Below are positions 11,728 to 22,928 of a stretch of 64,000 bases of DNA, one piece after another. Positions within the stretch are counted from its first letter, which is position 1. Every line of letters begins with the position of its first letter. Below the pieces are notes generated by a model that was not told the DNA's origin, did not search any database, and saw nothing but the letters and a program-made list of their open reading frames with translations. This stretch comes from Nannobrachium achirus (taxonomy: Eukaryota; Chordata; Actinopteri; Myctophiformes; Myctophidae): NCBI GenBank assembly GCA_963921795.1, contig OY997647.1:65605127-65669126 (forward strand), in the 5' to 3' direction. Position numbers and translations under genes: made by a program.

Positions 11728-12035
11728 TCACCAACCTGGGTGTTAAAATGGACCCCCACACCTAACCTGGGTGTTAAAATGGACCCCCACACCTAACCTG
11801 GGTGTTAAAATGGACCCCCACCCTAACCTGGGTGTTAAAATGGACCCCCACACCTAACCTGGGTGTTAAAATGGACCCCCACCCTAACCTGGGTGTTAAA
11901 ATGGACCCCCACACCTAACCTGGATGTTAAAATGGACCCCCACACCTAACCTGGGTGTTAAAATGGACCCCCACACCTAACCTGGGTGTTAAAATGGACC
12001 CCCACCCTAACCTGGATGTTAAAATGGACCCTCAC
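11728..12035. repeat. 31-bp minisatellite, about 10 copies
   Basis: Unit built on AACCTGGGTGTTAAAATGG and ACCCCCACACCT; some units lack two bases (CACCCT). The 260 bp before it (11464-11727) show no gene. Confidence 0.95.
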
Positions 12036-12084
12036 CTCAAAGATGAGGCGCACAACGAAAACCTTTTCAAAACATGCCTCCTCC

Positions 12085-12295
12085 ACCTCAGGAATATAAC
12101 CAGACTCTGTCCCATCCTCACTCTAGTAACTACTAGAACTAACTAGTGCTAACTCAGGAATATAACCAGACTCTGTCCCACCCTCACTCTAGTAACTACT
12201 AGAACTAACTAGTACTAACTCAGGAATATAACCAGACTCTGTCCCACCCTCACAGTAACTACTAGAACTAACTAGTGCTAAATATAGCCAGACAG
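12085..12295. repeat. ~66-bp repeat, 3 copies
   Basis: Unit with CAGGAATATAACCAGACTCT and AGTAACTACTAGAACTAACT; the third unit is shorter. Confidence 0.9.
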
Positions 12296-12444
12296 GTCCC
12301 AGGTGTCCCATCCTCACTCTGCCTGATGCTGAAAACGCCTTTGTCTCCTCCAGGCTGGACTGCAATGCAACTACAACACCAGAGGCAGCTCCACTAATCA
12401 CGTTCAACACAGATTTGGCTCTAAAAAAGGCTCAAATTCGTTCT

Positions 12445-13269
12445 CCTGCTACACCAGTAACATGTGGAACACCCTACTGTTCTCCTGCTACACCACTAAC
12501 ATGTGGAACACCCTACCGTTCTCCTGCTACACCACTAACATGTAAATGGTAAATGGTAAATGGTGCATTTATATAGCGCTTTTAATCCAAAGCGCTTTAC
12601 ATAGATTGTGCATTACATTCACCCATTCACACACACATTCATACACCGGTGGCGGAGGAAGCCATGCAAGGCACCAACCTACTCACCGGAGGCAATTAGG
12701 GGTTCAGAGTCTTGCCCAAGGACCCTTCGACATTAACTCAGGGGGAGCCCGGATTCGAACTGGGAACCCTTCGGGATTTATACCCTTCGTGCTCTAATAC
12801 CAGTTTCTCTACCCCTGAGCTATGCCGCCCCATGTGGAACACCCTACTGTTCTCCTGCTACACCACTAACATGTGGAACACCCTACTGTTCTCCTGCTAC
12901 ACCACTAACATGTGGAACACCCTACTGTTCTCCTGCTACACCATTAACATGTGGAACACCCTACTGTTCTCCTGCTACACCACTAACATGTGGAACACCC
13001 TACTGTTCTCCTGCTACACCACTAACATGTGGAACACCCTACTGTTCTCCTGCTACACCACTAACATGTGGAACACCCTACTGTTCTCCTGCTACACCAC
13101 TAACATGTGGAACACCCTACTGTTCTCCTGCTACACCACTAACATGTGGAACACCCTACTGTTCTCCTGCTACACCATTAACATGTGGAACACCCTACTG
13201 TTCTCCTGCTACACCACTAACATGTGGAACACCCTACCGTTCTCCTGCTACACCACTAACATGTGGAAC
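12445..13269. repeat. 39-bp minisatellite, split by a SINE
   Basis: Unit CTACTGTTCTCCTGCTACAC plus CACTAACATGTGGAACACC, period 39 bp, so it is open in frame (13-residue repeat with WNTLLFSCYTTNM). About 3 units precede and 11 follow the SINE at 12544-12830. Confidence 0.95.
12544..12830 (-). mobile_element. tRNA-derived SINE (fish family)
   Basis: Read on the minus strand, the head has pol III box A (TAGCTCAGGGGTAG, complement of 12809-12826) and box B (GTTCGAATCC, near 12750-12760). The body has the well-known fish words TATATAGCGCTTTT and TTCACCCATTCACACAC. It is flanked by CATGT at 12539-12543 and 12831-12835, so it inserted inside a 39-bp array unit. Relatives are at 18755-18960 and 20024-20590. 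Confidence 0.85.
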
Positions 13270-13391
13270 GCCTTCCTGCAAGCCCTAAAGGAGAGTAAAT
13301 CCCTATAACCTCCTTCAACATTGATCTGAAAAGTCACCTACAGGCGGCTGCTGCTCGAGACTTGTGAATAGTCTAAACTTATAATACATTC

Positions 13392-13392
<1 letters not shown>

Positions 13393-13429
<37 letters not shown>
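13393..13429. repeat. (TCAA)n tract
   Basis: About nine TCAA units after CATTCT, similar to the tails of the retroposons at 40234, 51606 and 58822. Confidence 0.9.
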
Positions 13430-13593
13430 GCACTTCTCATCGGCATCCCAAGCAAGAGCCTTCAATAGCTCCTCATACAACCAGAACAGCGCTGCTAGGA
13501 TCCTGATGAGAGTTCATATGTACGAGTGCATCACACCCACCCTCTGCTCACTGCGCTGGCTTGGCTTCCCATCTCCTCCCAGACAGAATGCAA

Positions 13594-14182
13594 GATCTCC
13601 CTGTCAACCCACCAATGAATCCACGGTACAGTAAAGATCTCCCTGTCAACCCACCAATGAATCCACGGTACAGTAAAGATCTCTCTGTCAACCCACCAAT
13701 GAATCCACGGTACAGTAAAGATCTCTCTGTCAACCCACCAATGAATCCACGGTACAGTAAAGATCTCCCTGTCAACCCACCAATGAATCCACGGTACAGT
13801 AAAGATCTCTCTGTCAACCCACCAATGAATCCACGGTACAGTAAAGATCTCCCTGTCAACCCACCAATGAATCCACGGTACAGTAAAGATCTCCCTGTCA
13901 ACCCACCAATGAATCCACGGTACAGTAAAGATCTCCCTGTCAACCCACCAATGAATCCACGGTACAGTAAAGATCTCCCTGTCAACCCACCAATGAATCC
14001 ACGGTACAGTAAAGATCTCTCTGTCAACCCACCAATGAATCCACGGTACAGTAAAGATCTCTCTGTCAACCCACCAATGAATCCACGGTACAGTAAAGAT
14101 CTCCCTGTCAACCCACCAATGAATCCACGGTACAGTAAAGATCTCCCTGTCAACCCACCAATGAATCCACGGTACAGTAAAG
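13594..14182. repeat. 42-bp minisatellite, 14 copies
   Basis: Unit GATCTCCCTGTCAACCCACC plus AATGAATCCACGGTACAGTAAA. The period is a multiple of three and the unit has no stop in several frames, which creates long spurious open frames on both strands. The array lies inside LINE-derived coding sequence. Confidence 0.97.
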
Positions 14183-14570
14183 CCCCCTCCTGTACCTGAA
14201 GGAACTGCTAGAGCCTCAAACCTCCACTCACAGCCTCCACTCTGGAAACACAAACCACCTCCAAGAGTCCACCCCACCAAGCTCCACACCATGGGTGACC
14301 AAAGCTTCTGCTCAGCTGCCCTTCTACTGTGGAACTCCCTCCCAGATCAGCTGAGAGCTCCACAGTTCTGTCCATGTTTCTAAGAGAGGACTAAAGACTT
14401 CTCTTTTTAACAAAGTGTTCAGTTAGCCATTCAGGATTTAACCCCGAGAGGTTTGATCCGCCCACCCTGCTTTTTTAATCTTTTTTTAAACACTCTTTTT
14501 TGTTTCATGCCAACTTTTTATTTTATTTTGTATTATTATGTACTGTATGTACTGTAGGACTTTGAGGTTT

Positions 14571-15585
14571 GTTGCGACCGTCAGGGAGCAGTTTACTATA
14601 AAAATACAGTTTGTCCGTCACACTTTGCTGTTACACTAGTTGTCTGTCAAGCTAACACAGCACTCTCTAGTAGCAGCAGTGTAATAGGTGAATAGGTGTA
14701 ATAAGTTTAATAAGATAATAATAGGGTAATAGGGCAATATGTTTAATAGCGTAATAGGGCAATATGTGTAAAAGTTAAATAAGTGTGATAGTGAAATAAG
14801 TGTAATAGTGTAATAGGTGAACAGGTGTAATAAGTGTAATAAGGTAATAAGGTAATAGTGTAATCGGGCAATAAGTTTAATAGTGTAATAGTGTAATAGA
14901 GAAATAAGTGTAATAGTGTAATAGTGTAATAGGTGAATAGGTGTAATAAGTTTAATAAGATAATAGGGTAATAGGGTAATAGTGTAATAGGGCAATACGT
15001 TTAATAGTGTAATAGTTTAATAGGGCAGTAAGTTTAATAGTGTAATAGTGTAATAGGGCAATAAGTAGAATAGTGTAATAAGTGTAAAAGTGTATTAGGT
15101 GAATAGGTGTAATAAGTTTAATAATAAGATAATAGGGTAATAGTGTAATAGGGCAATAAGTTTAATAGTGTAATAGTGTAATAGGGCAATAAGTGTGATA
15201 GTGAAATAAGTGTAATAGTGTAATAGGTGAATAGGTGTAATAAGTGTAATAAGGTAACAGGGTAATAGTGTAATCGGGCATTAAGTTTAATAGTGTAATA
15301 GTGTAATAGAGCAATAAGTGTAATAGTGAAATAAGTGTAATAGTGTAATAGGTGAATAGGTGTAATAAGTGTAATAAGGTAACAGGGTAATAGTGTAATA
15401 GGGCAATAAGTGTAATAGTGTAATAAGTGTAATAGTGTAATAGGTGAATAGGTGTAATAAGTGTAATAAGGTAACAGGGTAATAGTGTAATAGGGCAATA
15501 AGTTTAATAGGTTAATAGAGCAATAAGTTAGTATGTTGTTTCCGCGCGCCCTGACAGTCACTTCTCGCCCTTAGGGCGTCTTACT
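14571..15585 (+). mobile_element. TTGCGACC...GTCTTACT element, copy 2, with AT-rich array
   Basis: The left end GTTGCGACCGTCAGGGAG and right-end hairpin CGCCCTTAGGGCG followed by TCTTACT match copies 1 and 3. The interior 14680-15530 is an irregular array of TAATAG-type words (GTGTAATAGGGCAATAAGT, GGTGAATAGGTGTAATAAG). It interrupts an L2-like LINE tail: GACTTTGAGGTTT before it and CAAATGTAAAGTGCTTTATAAATAAA (split as GGTTT|CAAATG) after it. GGTTT occurs on both sides (14566-14570, 15586-15590), either a target duplication or chance. Confidence 0.65.
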
Positions 15586-15747
15586 GGTTTCAAATGTAAA
15601 GTGCTTTATAAATAAACAAGCAACACAACATATTGTTATTGCTTAGCAGAAACACACTGGTCTCAGATCAGCATTAATACACTTCTTTATCCATGTCTGC
15701 TGTCTGGTGCTTTAATAGCAGAAACACCAGCTGTGGAATGTGGAGAC

Positions 15748-16184
15748 TTAAAGGTGATACACCATGAAATTTCACTTTTCCTATTTTAAAACTTTTTTTG
15801 GGGTCCCACTAGCACCTTCTATCGTCACAAAGTCCCATTTCTGACCGTTGTCTTTCCCTGGTTTTGAGAAGGCGAAGGTTAAAAGTATCCCACGGGTTCT
15901 CAAAACAGGCTATCCAGATTGGCTGCCGATTGTGACGTCATCACAAAAAAGTTGTTTTTTTCAAAAAAATAAATAAAAATAAAATCAAAAATATTTTTTT
16001 GGGGGGGTGGCGCAGTTCAGGCCAAAGGTGATACTGCAGCTGAAATGCTCTGAGAGCCATTCAGAAATGAGAGAGGCTCTCTATTCAGGAGTGGTAATTT
16101 AGCCTCAAACCTTTTGAAAAACGTTTTTGGGACATAAACAATATGACATAAATACTTTTTAAATGCATGGTGTATCACCATTAA
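15748..16184. mobile_element. TTAA-flanked MITE
   Basis: TTAA at 15748-15751 and 16181-16184 bounds a 429-bp element with terminal inverted repeat AGGTGATACACCATG / CATGGTGTATCACCA. No coding. It is related to 1449 and to 60134-61185. TTAA duplication suggests piggyBac mobilisation. Confidence 0.75.
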
Positions 16185-16843
16185 AATAATCCATTCCCAC
16201 ATCACTTTAGACTTAGAGCCACCATGAAGATGGTGGTGTAACAGATGGTGGTGTAACATGAAGATGGTGGTGTAACAGCCTGCTATTGTAGAAGGATGAG
16301 TTCTGCTACGAAGAGGCTTTATTTCTTGGAATGTTTTAAACACAGACTCTCAGGAATGTCATTCATTCAACACCACCTTACTTCCCTGACCACCATTGTA
16401 GACGTACAGGCGATACCAACTACAGAGGTGTCTACTAGGCTACACAATGTAGGCCTACTGTATCTATGCAGAATACAATACAATACACCACAAAGATGGA
16501 TCATGTTCAGGTGTCGTGACTGCATCTGTTTAATGTTGAGAGGATATTGTTTCTGCTTTTCCTTTTCTTTTTTCTTTTTCTTTGTGTGTGTAAAATAAAT
16601 ATCACTTTGCACTTAATAGAAGAAGATATAATATTGTAATGTTTAGTTATGCCATTGGGGTGGACTCTGTTATTTGACAACACACATTTTGCCTGTGGTG
16701 TAACAGGCGATGTGAAGATTGATGCCATGTTATTGATTGACATGCAGTAGGCTACCTGTCTTTAACATTACACCACATGGAATATAATAATTATGTAATA
16801 AATCAATCTACATGGACAGTTTGCCTTGTGTTGTTTTGTTACT
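16185..16843. other. intergenic, no gene seen
   Basis: Contains a few GAAGATGGTGGTGTAACA repeats near 16220-16280 and a pyrimidine tract near 16555. No recognisable coding. Confidence 0.5.
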
Positions 16844-17206
16844 CTCTTAGCCTTACTGTAGAAACTAAACTGATTCATGTTGTTTTGTCTCTTAGTCTTA
16901 CTGTAGAAACTAAACTGATTCATGTTGTTTTGTTACTCTCTTCTGTAGAAACTAAACTGATTCATGTTGTTTTGTTCCTCTCTTAGTCTTTCTGTAGAAA
17001 CTAAACTGATTCATGTTGTTTTGTTCCTCTCTTAGTCTTTCTGTAGAAACTAAACTGATTCATGTTGTTTTGTTCCTCTCTTAGTCTTTCTGTAGAAACT
17101 AAACTGATTCATGTTGTTTTGTTACTCTCTAGTCTTACTGTAGAAACTAAACTGATTCATGTTGTTTTGTCTCTTAGTATTACTGTAGAAACTAAACTGA
17201 ATCAAC
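16844..17206. repeat. ~46-bp minisatellite, about 8 copies
   Basis: Unit with CTGTAGAAACTAAACTGATT and CATGTTGTTTTGTTACTCTC; spacing varies through small deletions in the TTACTCTCTTAGTC part. Confidence 0.93.
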
Positions 17207-17304
17207 AAGGACTACACTATCCAGGCATTGCAGTGAAGAGGAGAGAGAGAATCATGGTTGTACATTGAGTTATAGGATGATTATTACATATGAATGTGAA
17301 TCAC

Positions 17305-18037
17305 CAGTGTTGGCTATCGTTACTTTTAAAAGTAACTTGTTACATTACAGCGTTATTGCCATTAAAAAGGTAATCAGTTGCGTTACAGCGTTACCTTCTC
17401 AGAATAGTAGCTTGTTAGATCATTTTCCCGTTACTGACAATTAAAAGTTTTAAAAGCGGCCTGCGAGGAAGTTTAATAAACATAAAATCCAGAGTGCAGC
17501 CAACACAGAGTGTTGTGCAGCTGTTCTGGGCTTCAACATGGCTGATTTGCATTGACGTTGATGTTCTCTTTTCACCAATAGGGTTAACCCTAACCCCTAG
17601 GGGTACGCGGAGGTACTGCAGGGGGTATCATAACATCATATACCACTAGTTATGGCCCAGCAAGAGTTGTTGTCGGGCAAAGGGGGTACTTGGATTCAAT
17701 AATCAAAAAAGATTGAGAAACACTGGGTTAGAGCAAGAAGGCATAGGTCACCGATTGTCATGTAACACAGGTGAGTGGAACTATGAATTGTGCATTTATG
17801 TCACCGCTGACAGAGACACAGACGAGCTCATTCATTTAAGAAACAACACTTAACTTTGTGGCAACATAAAGAACAGGGAAATACAGGTCTTAATAATACA
17901 GAAGTTTACCTACAGTAAGTAAACTTTGGAAAAAGTAATTAGTAACTAACTACAACATTGTAAAAATAACTCATTAGGTTACTCGGTTACCCAAACAAGT
18001 AACGCTGTTAATATGAACACTGTTACACCCAACACTG
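17305..18037. mobile_element. non-autonomous hAT-like element
   Basis: Ends CAGTGTTGGCTATCG and CACCCAACACTG form hAT-type inverted termini; internal GTTACTTTTAAAAGTAAC and TTACAGCGTTA motifs repeat. The 8-bp flanks TGAATCAC / TTCATCAA agree at only five positions, so the target duplication is doubtful. No transposase. Confidence 0.6.
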
Positions 18038-18044
18038 TTCATCA

Positions 18045-18700
18045 ATATGTAACCTAAACTATTATGAATGCACTTCATCAATAGTGTGTGTAACCTAAAC
18101 TATTATGAATGTACTTCATCAATAGTGTGTGTAACCTAAACTATTATGAATGCACTTCATCAATAGTGTGTGTAACCTAAACTATTATGAATGTACTTCA
18201 TCAATAGTGTGTGTAACCTAAACTATTATGAATGTACTTCATCAATAGTGTGTGTAACCTAAACTAATATGAATGTACTTCATCAATAGTGTGTGTAACC
18301 TAAACTATTATGAATGTACTTCATCAATAGTGTGTGTAACCTAAACTATTATGAATGTACTTCATCAATAGTGTGTGTAACCTGAACTATTATGAATGTA
18401 CTTCATCAATAGTGTGTGTAACCTAAACTATTATGAATGTACTTCATCAATAGTGTGTGTAACCTAAACTATTATGAATGTACTTCAATAGTGTGTGTAA
18501 CCTAAACTATTATGAATGTACTTCATCAATAGTGTGTGTAACCTAAACTATTATGAATGTACTTCATCAATAGTGTGTGTAACCTAAACTATTATGAATG
18601 CACTTCATCAATAGTGTGTGTAACCTAAACTAATATGAATGCACTTCATCAATAGTGTGTGTAACCTAAACTAATATGAATGCACTTCATCAATAACTTG
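18045..18700. repeat. 41-bp minisatellite, about 16 copies
   Basis: Unit TGTGTGTAACCTAAACTATT plus ATGAATGTACTTCATCAATAG; variants swap GTACTT/GCACTT and ACTATT/ACTAAT, and one unit lacks ATCA. Confidence 0.97.
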
Positions 18701-18754
18701 ACTCTGTTCCTCCTAGCTGTCTGTGTGAGGAAAAGACCCTTTCAAAGGACTAAA

Positions 18755-18960
18755 TGCTAACTACCTGCATTTCTGTAGCACTTTTCTCTAAAGCACTTTA
18801 CATTACAATGTACATCACATTCACCCATTCACACATCGATGTCAGAGGAAACCATGCTTGGCACCAACCTGCTCATCAGGAGCAGTTAGGGGTTCAGAGT
18901 CTTGATCAAGGACTCTTCCACACTTAGCCAAGAGGAGCCGACAATCGAACCAGGAACCCC
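18755..18960 (-). mobile_element. tRNA-derived SINE relic
   Basis: Same family as 12544-12830 (AAGCACTTTACATTAC, TTCACCCATTCACACA, GGAGCAGTTAGGGGTTCAGAG, box B complement AATCGAACC). Diverged and without its tRNA 5' end. An (AT)n run is at 19028-19048. Confidence 0.75.
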
Positions 18961-19048
18961 CCCAGTCTGAGATGGACCAGTGCACAGACCCCCATTTGAT
19001 AACAGCTTCTTTTTTTTTAAAATAGAAAAATATATATATATATATATT

Positions 19049-20023
19049 TTTGGTCATACAATCCTATCCATAACTATCATTTGACTGGGAACCCCCTGGA
19101 ACACCTTCAAGGACCCCTGGGAGTAAAACTAGTGTTAAACATCTGCATTTCTTACAGTAATTTACAAAAATATCATCGTTTGGCCTGTTATCTCTATTAT
19201 GGTCAGGGCTTGACGCTTAGCATTTTCCTAAGTAGCAAGTTTCTGCTCCTAAGTTGAAAAATCTACTAGCACACAAATACTTCTAGGGGTACGATGAAAA
19301 GTTATCAAATAATGTGTTTTTCTTTAATAAAGTGATATGAGGTCAGGCATTTATAAGCAAAATTATTCAATTCAATTGATTTAAGTAACTATCTGATAAA
19401 GTGCTGTGTGACTGTCTACAGCCCTTGCTACTGTTACCTCAACATTGCATGGGTCGCCAATAAAAGCTTTTTGAGCGTTGTGACAACTTTTGAGCTTGTT
19501 GATCATCTATTTCCAAAATGTTTGTCTTTTCTTTTTTTTTACAATTTGGCTAATGTTTGAACAGTTTTTTATAGTATGGTTGATTATACTATTGATGCAG
19601 TCATGCTATTTATTTTTTATTTCCTTTCTTGAGGGATTTCAAAAGGTCTCAATTCCTTGAATTCTAACTTCACTGTCATCCTTCAAAATCATTTGGGGAC
19701 CTCTCTGGGGTCTCGACCCACAGGTTGACTATGGACACTCAGAGAGTGATTTTGTTGGGGCGTTGCTTGTTGTTCTCGACTCACTGACACAACAGCTGAA
19801 AGTTTGGAGTCAGCAATAATAAAAGAAAACATGTTGTTTTGTTAAACATAAACACTTTATTTACAGTGAATGAACATGAGTAGGATTTGAGTGACGCAGG
19901 TATTATCACAGCAACCCGACTGTCCAAAACAGCAACCCGACTGTCCAAAACAGCAATTCTAACAGCAACTGCCCTTAACAGCACACACAGCAGACATACT
20001 GTTGTAGGAAGTGTCAATACATA
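19049..20023. other. intergenic, no gene seen
   Basis: AT-rich. Contains decayed hAT words (GGACCTCTCTGGGGTC, CCACAGGTTGA near 19700-19730) and a direct repeat CAGCAACCCGACTGTCCAAAA near 19911-19951. Confidence 0.5.
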
Positions 20024-20590
20024 ATATTAATAATAATGAATTGCATTTTTATAGTGCTTTTCTAAGCTCTTTCCAACGGTCCATTCATTCATACTGTATG
20101 TTGGGAGGTGAAGCGGTGAACAGTCAACACCAGCGTCCTCACCTCCCACATTCACACACCAACGGTGGCAAAGCTGACACCGACCCACTCACTGGAGGCA
20201 ATGTGGGGTTCAGTGTCTTGTACCGACCCACTCACTGGAGGCAATGTGGGGTTCAGTGTCTTGTACCGACCCACTCACTGGAGGCAATGTGGGGTTCAGT
20301 GTCTTGTACCGACCCACTCACTGGAGGCAATGTGGGGTTCAGTGTCTTGTACCGACCCACTCACTGGAGGCAATGTGGGGTTCAGTGTCTTGTACCGACC
20401 CACTCACTGGAGGCAATGTGGGGTTCAGTGTCTTGTACCGACCCACTCACTGGAGGCAATGTGGGGTTCAGTGTCTTGTACCGACCCACTCACTGGAGGC
20501 AATGTGGGGTTCAGTGTCTTGCCCAAGGACACTTCCACATGTGGACAGGAGGAGGAGCCGGGATTCGAACCACCGACCCCACGGATCTTG
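20024..20590 (-). mobile_element. SINE copy with internal 43-bp expansion
   Basis: SINE words flank the array: TATAGTGCTTTTCTAAGCTC on the left and CTTGCCCAAGGACACTTCCACA plus ATTCGAACC on the right. The segment CGACCCACTCACTGGAGGCA... is amplified eight times (20181-20524, period 43 bp); relatives at 12544 and 18755 have it once. All three frames are open by cycling every 129 bp, so the 117-215-residue frames here are not genes. Confidence 0.88.
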
Positions 20591-22265
20591 GGACTAAGGA
20601 AGTGAATAGCTGCCATAAATCGAATGAAATTACAAATTCAGAAATTCTATTGAAATAAGATAAATGCTTTTACATTTTCAGGAAATTAACACATCTTCTT
20701 AGACAAATGCAATAGCATTTACATTTAATCTACATGATGTGCTCATTCTATGAAAAACTTAAAATGATAAATGAAAGATCATTTGAAATACAATTTTCAA
20801 ATAATGTCTGCTGTTAACCGGAAGTATCCCGCAGATAATGCTACAGTAAAGTCTTGCTGAAACAGGTGGATAGTTCCTAACTGTATACAGTACACACAGC
20901 CAGCCATTCAGTTGAGAAATCTTTGGCTTTTATTATGAATGATCAGAAACCATTAATTATGGTTTTGTGGAAGATGCTCTCTGAATTAGCTGATCTACAA
21001 GCTCACAACGAGTCCCATTTTTCCTTGTCCTTGAGCGAAATGTGACAACTAGTGGGTTCGACCATGCTGGTTAAAACACAGACAAAACATTAGAACAATA
21101 AAAACATAATAGGCTTACTAATAATAAAAAGAAAGAAAAGGCAATAAGGTAGATTCCAGGGGAATTAAACGGATATAGTTCATCCAAAATAAATAGAACT
21201 TTTTCCCCCTTTTTTTCTCTATTGATTACTCACCACATGGAGAGTTGAATTGGTGGATATATATGTTATGTTTTGTAGCATTCCTAAGTGGTTCCCTCCT
21301 CAAATTATCAGAACAATCCATAAATTCAAGTCTCCCTGGGATGGGTAATCAATGGGAAAAGTCATTTCTACCACTTTTTGTGGTCACATGTTCAGATACC
21401 GGATTCTGATTGGCTTAAAACACTGGTAAATCAGTCAACAACCCTGAGTTGGCTCATGGACTCTGTTTTTAGGGTTGTGTGGCACTCGGCTTCGCCTCGT
21501 GCCACAACCCTGAAACAGTGGTAAATGAGCCAACAACCCACTCCCTCTCATGGTAAATGGTTTAGTTTGGGGATGAACCGTTCCTTAAAAGTACCACTAA
21601 CTGTGTTGTGTACAATACTAGATTAAACAGAAGAGTAAATATATCACCTTAAGGCATGAAGATATAAGCGTGCTTGCATCCAGATGGACCCTTACAGGTC
21701 TGTAACTCTGAGTGTACAAATGGAACCAAACGATTCAGATTTAAATGTGGGCAAATATGTATTTTTAGACACAATATGCTGGTGATTTCTTTATTACTAG
21801 TTACAGTAAAACCACTAGCCTCATAAGTCACACCTGCCCATGAAAGATTGTGGTGCATCTTGGGAATGGGCTTACAGTGTCTAAAAATACATATTTAGCC
21901 ACTTAAGTTGTACGCATGACCCCACCCACTGAAATCAATTGTTAAAATGGCTAGGAAAAAAAAAACGAATTTGCCTTTTAAGGTTTGAGCATATTTTGAT
22001 TATAGCGATTATATCATATCACACAACAATCGTGTAATTGTTATGTCCAGTCCTCGATGTGATGTCATGTGTTCAATGGGTTTATATTGTCAGTTGTCAG
22101 TAGGGGAGGAGCGAAGCTCTCTTCAGTTGGATTTTCCAACTGGGGGCGAAGATACCGAGGCGACGGTTCTTGTAGGTCGCGCAGCGCTCGGTCGCGCGGC
22201 GTCTTTGCATTCACGTTGTATGTAATCGCGCCGCTCGAACTACCCAGGGTTTGAACTACATCATA
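20591..22265. other. intergenic, no gene seen
   Basis: Holds a decayed half-copy of the short palindrome (20986-21015, TAGCTGATCTACAAGCTCACAACG), the hairpin at 21471-21511, and an inverted pair around TGTATTTTTAGACAC (21760/21885). No coding domain seen. Confidence 0.5.
21471..21511. repeat. hairpin AGGGTTGTG...CACAACCCT
   Basis: Arms AGGGTTGTGTGGCAC and GTGCCACAACCCT around TCGGCTTCGCCTC, with a two-base bulge. The flanking ACAACCCTGAGTTGGCTCA / TGAGCCAACAACCC also pairs, which suggests the centre of a MITE. Confidence 0.7.
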
Positions 22266-22562
22266 CATGGGCAACTGGCGGCCCGGGGGCCACATGCGGC
22301 CCCCACCCTCACTGAATGCGGCCCGCAGGTTAATATTGGAATACTGATAGATTATTGATATAGTTCATAAAGTTAACATGAGAACATATAAATGCATTTG
22401 AAATTAAATCAAATTGTTACTTTTCAGGATTCCAATTCAAAAAGAGTTAAATAGCAGATCTACAAGCTCAAAACATGTCGCACTGCGACATGTTTTGAGC
22501 TTGTAGATCGGCTATGTTTGACTGTATATGCATTGTGGCCCTCTGGAGTGAATGTGAAAATA
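22266..22562 (-). mobile_element. hAT-like element, copy A (reverse, truncated)
   Basis: Begins GGGCAACTGGCGGCCCGGGG and shares with 51771-52885 and 57647-60134 the words GGTTAATATTGGAATACTGA, TTCAGGATTCCAATTC and CCTCTGGAGTGAATGTGAAAATATA (all in reverse). It has a single copy of the 30-bp motif that is amplified in copy B. Carries the palindrome 22449-22515. Confidence 0.65.
22449..22515 (+). repeat. short palindrome family, copy 3
   Basis: Stem CTCAAAACATGTCGCA / TGCGACATGTTTTGAG. Both arms carry AAAACATG where other copies have ACAACGCG, so the changes are paired. A/C marker: GCAGATC / GATCGGC. Confidence 0.88.
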
Positions 22563-22928
22563 TAGGCCATGGCTATACGGAGCTGGATTTTTCATATATC
22601 CCGGTTTTTCAGATATCCACATAGAAAAATATCAAGGTCCACACGAGAAAGATATCTAAGTCTAAAATAATCTGAGTCCCCAGACCTCCACTAGGGGGAC
22701 AAGCACACACACACACAGTAAAGTCTTAAGAGATCCAGTCTACACGGATCCAGTGAAACGGATATTTTTCAATGTCTTCACTTATTTATCCGTTTTAAAA
22801 AATATCCAGTTTCACAGCCGAAACCCTTCATGTGGCTGCAAGCCCAACAGCACAAAAGCATGTCTAGCTTCAGAAATCTCCAGATCCGTGTAGCCATGGC
22901 GGTCCCATCCTCTTTTACAGTACACTTT

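Larger units (their letters stand above)
12320..14470 (+). pseudogene. decayed L2-like LINE 3' region filled with tandem arrays
   Basis: Fragments in order along the plus strand fit the C-terminal RT region of fish L2-like LINEs: AFVSSRLDCNA near 12335 (family pattern FVSSRLDYCNALL), NQNSAARIL near 13480 (family QNSAARLL), CSLRWLGFP near 13545 (family SLHWLPV), and ALLLWNSLPDQLRAPQ near 14320 (family LWNSLPDHLR). Between them lie the 39-bp array, a SINE, a (TCAA)n tract and the 42-bp array. Many stops; not functional. The 3' tail continues at 14471-14570 and 15586-15615 on either side of an inserted element. Confidence 0.75.

Noticed and set aside
13531..14292. 200-250-residue open frames on both strands over the 42-bp array
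   Set aside because: The unit length is a multiple of three with no stop, so open frames are automatic; the array lies in LINE-derived DNA.
17305..18037. clear 8-bp target duplication of this hAT-like element
   Set aside because: Flanks agree at only five of eight positions.
20011..20658. 215-residue open frame
   Set aside because: 43-bp expansion within a SINE.
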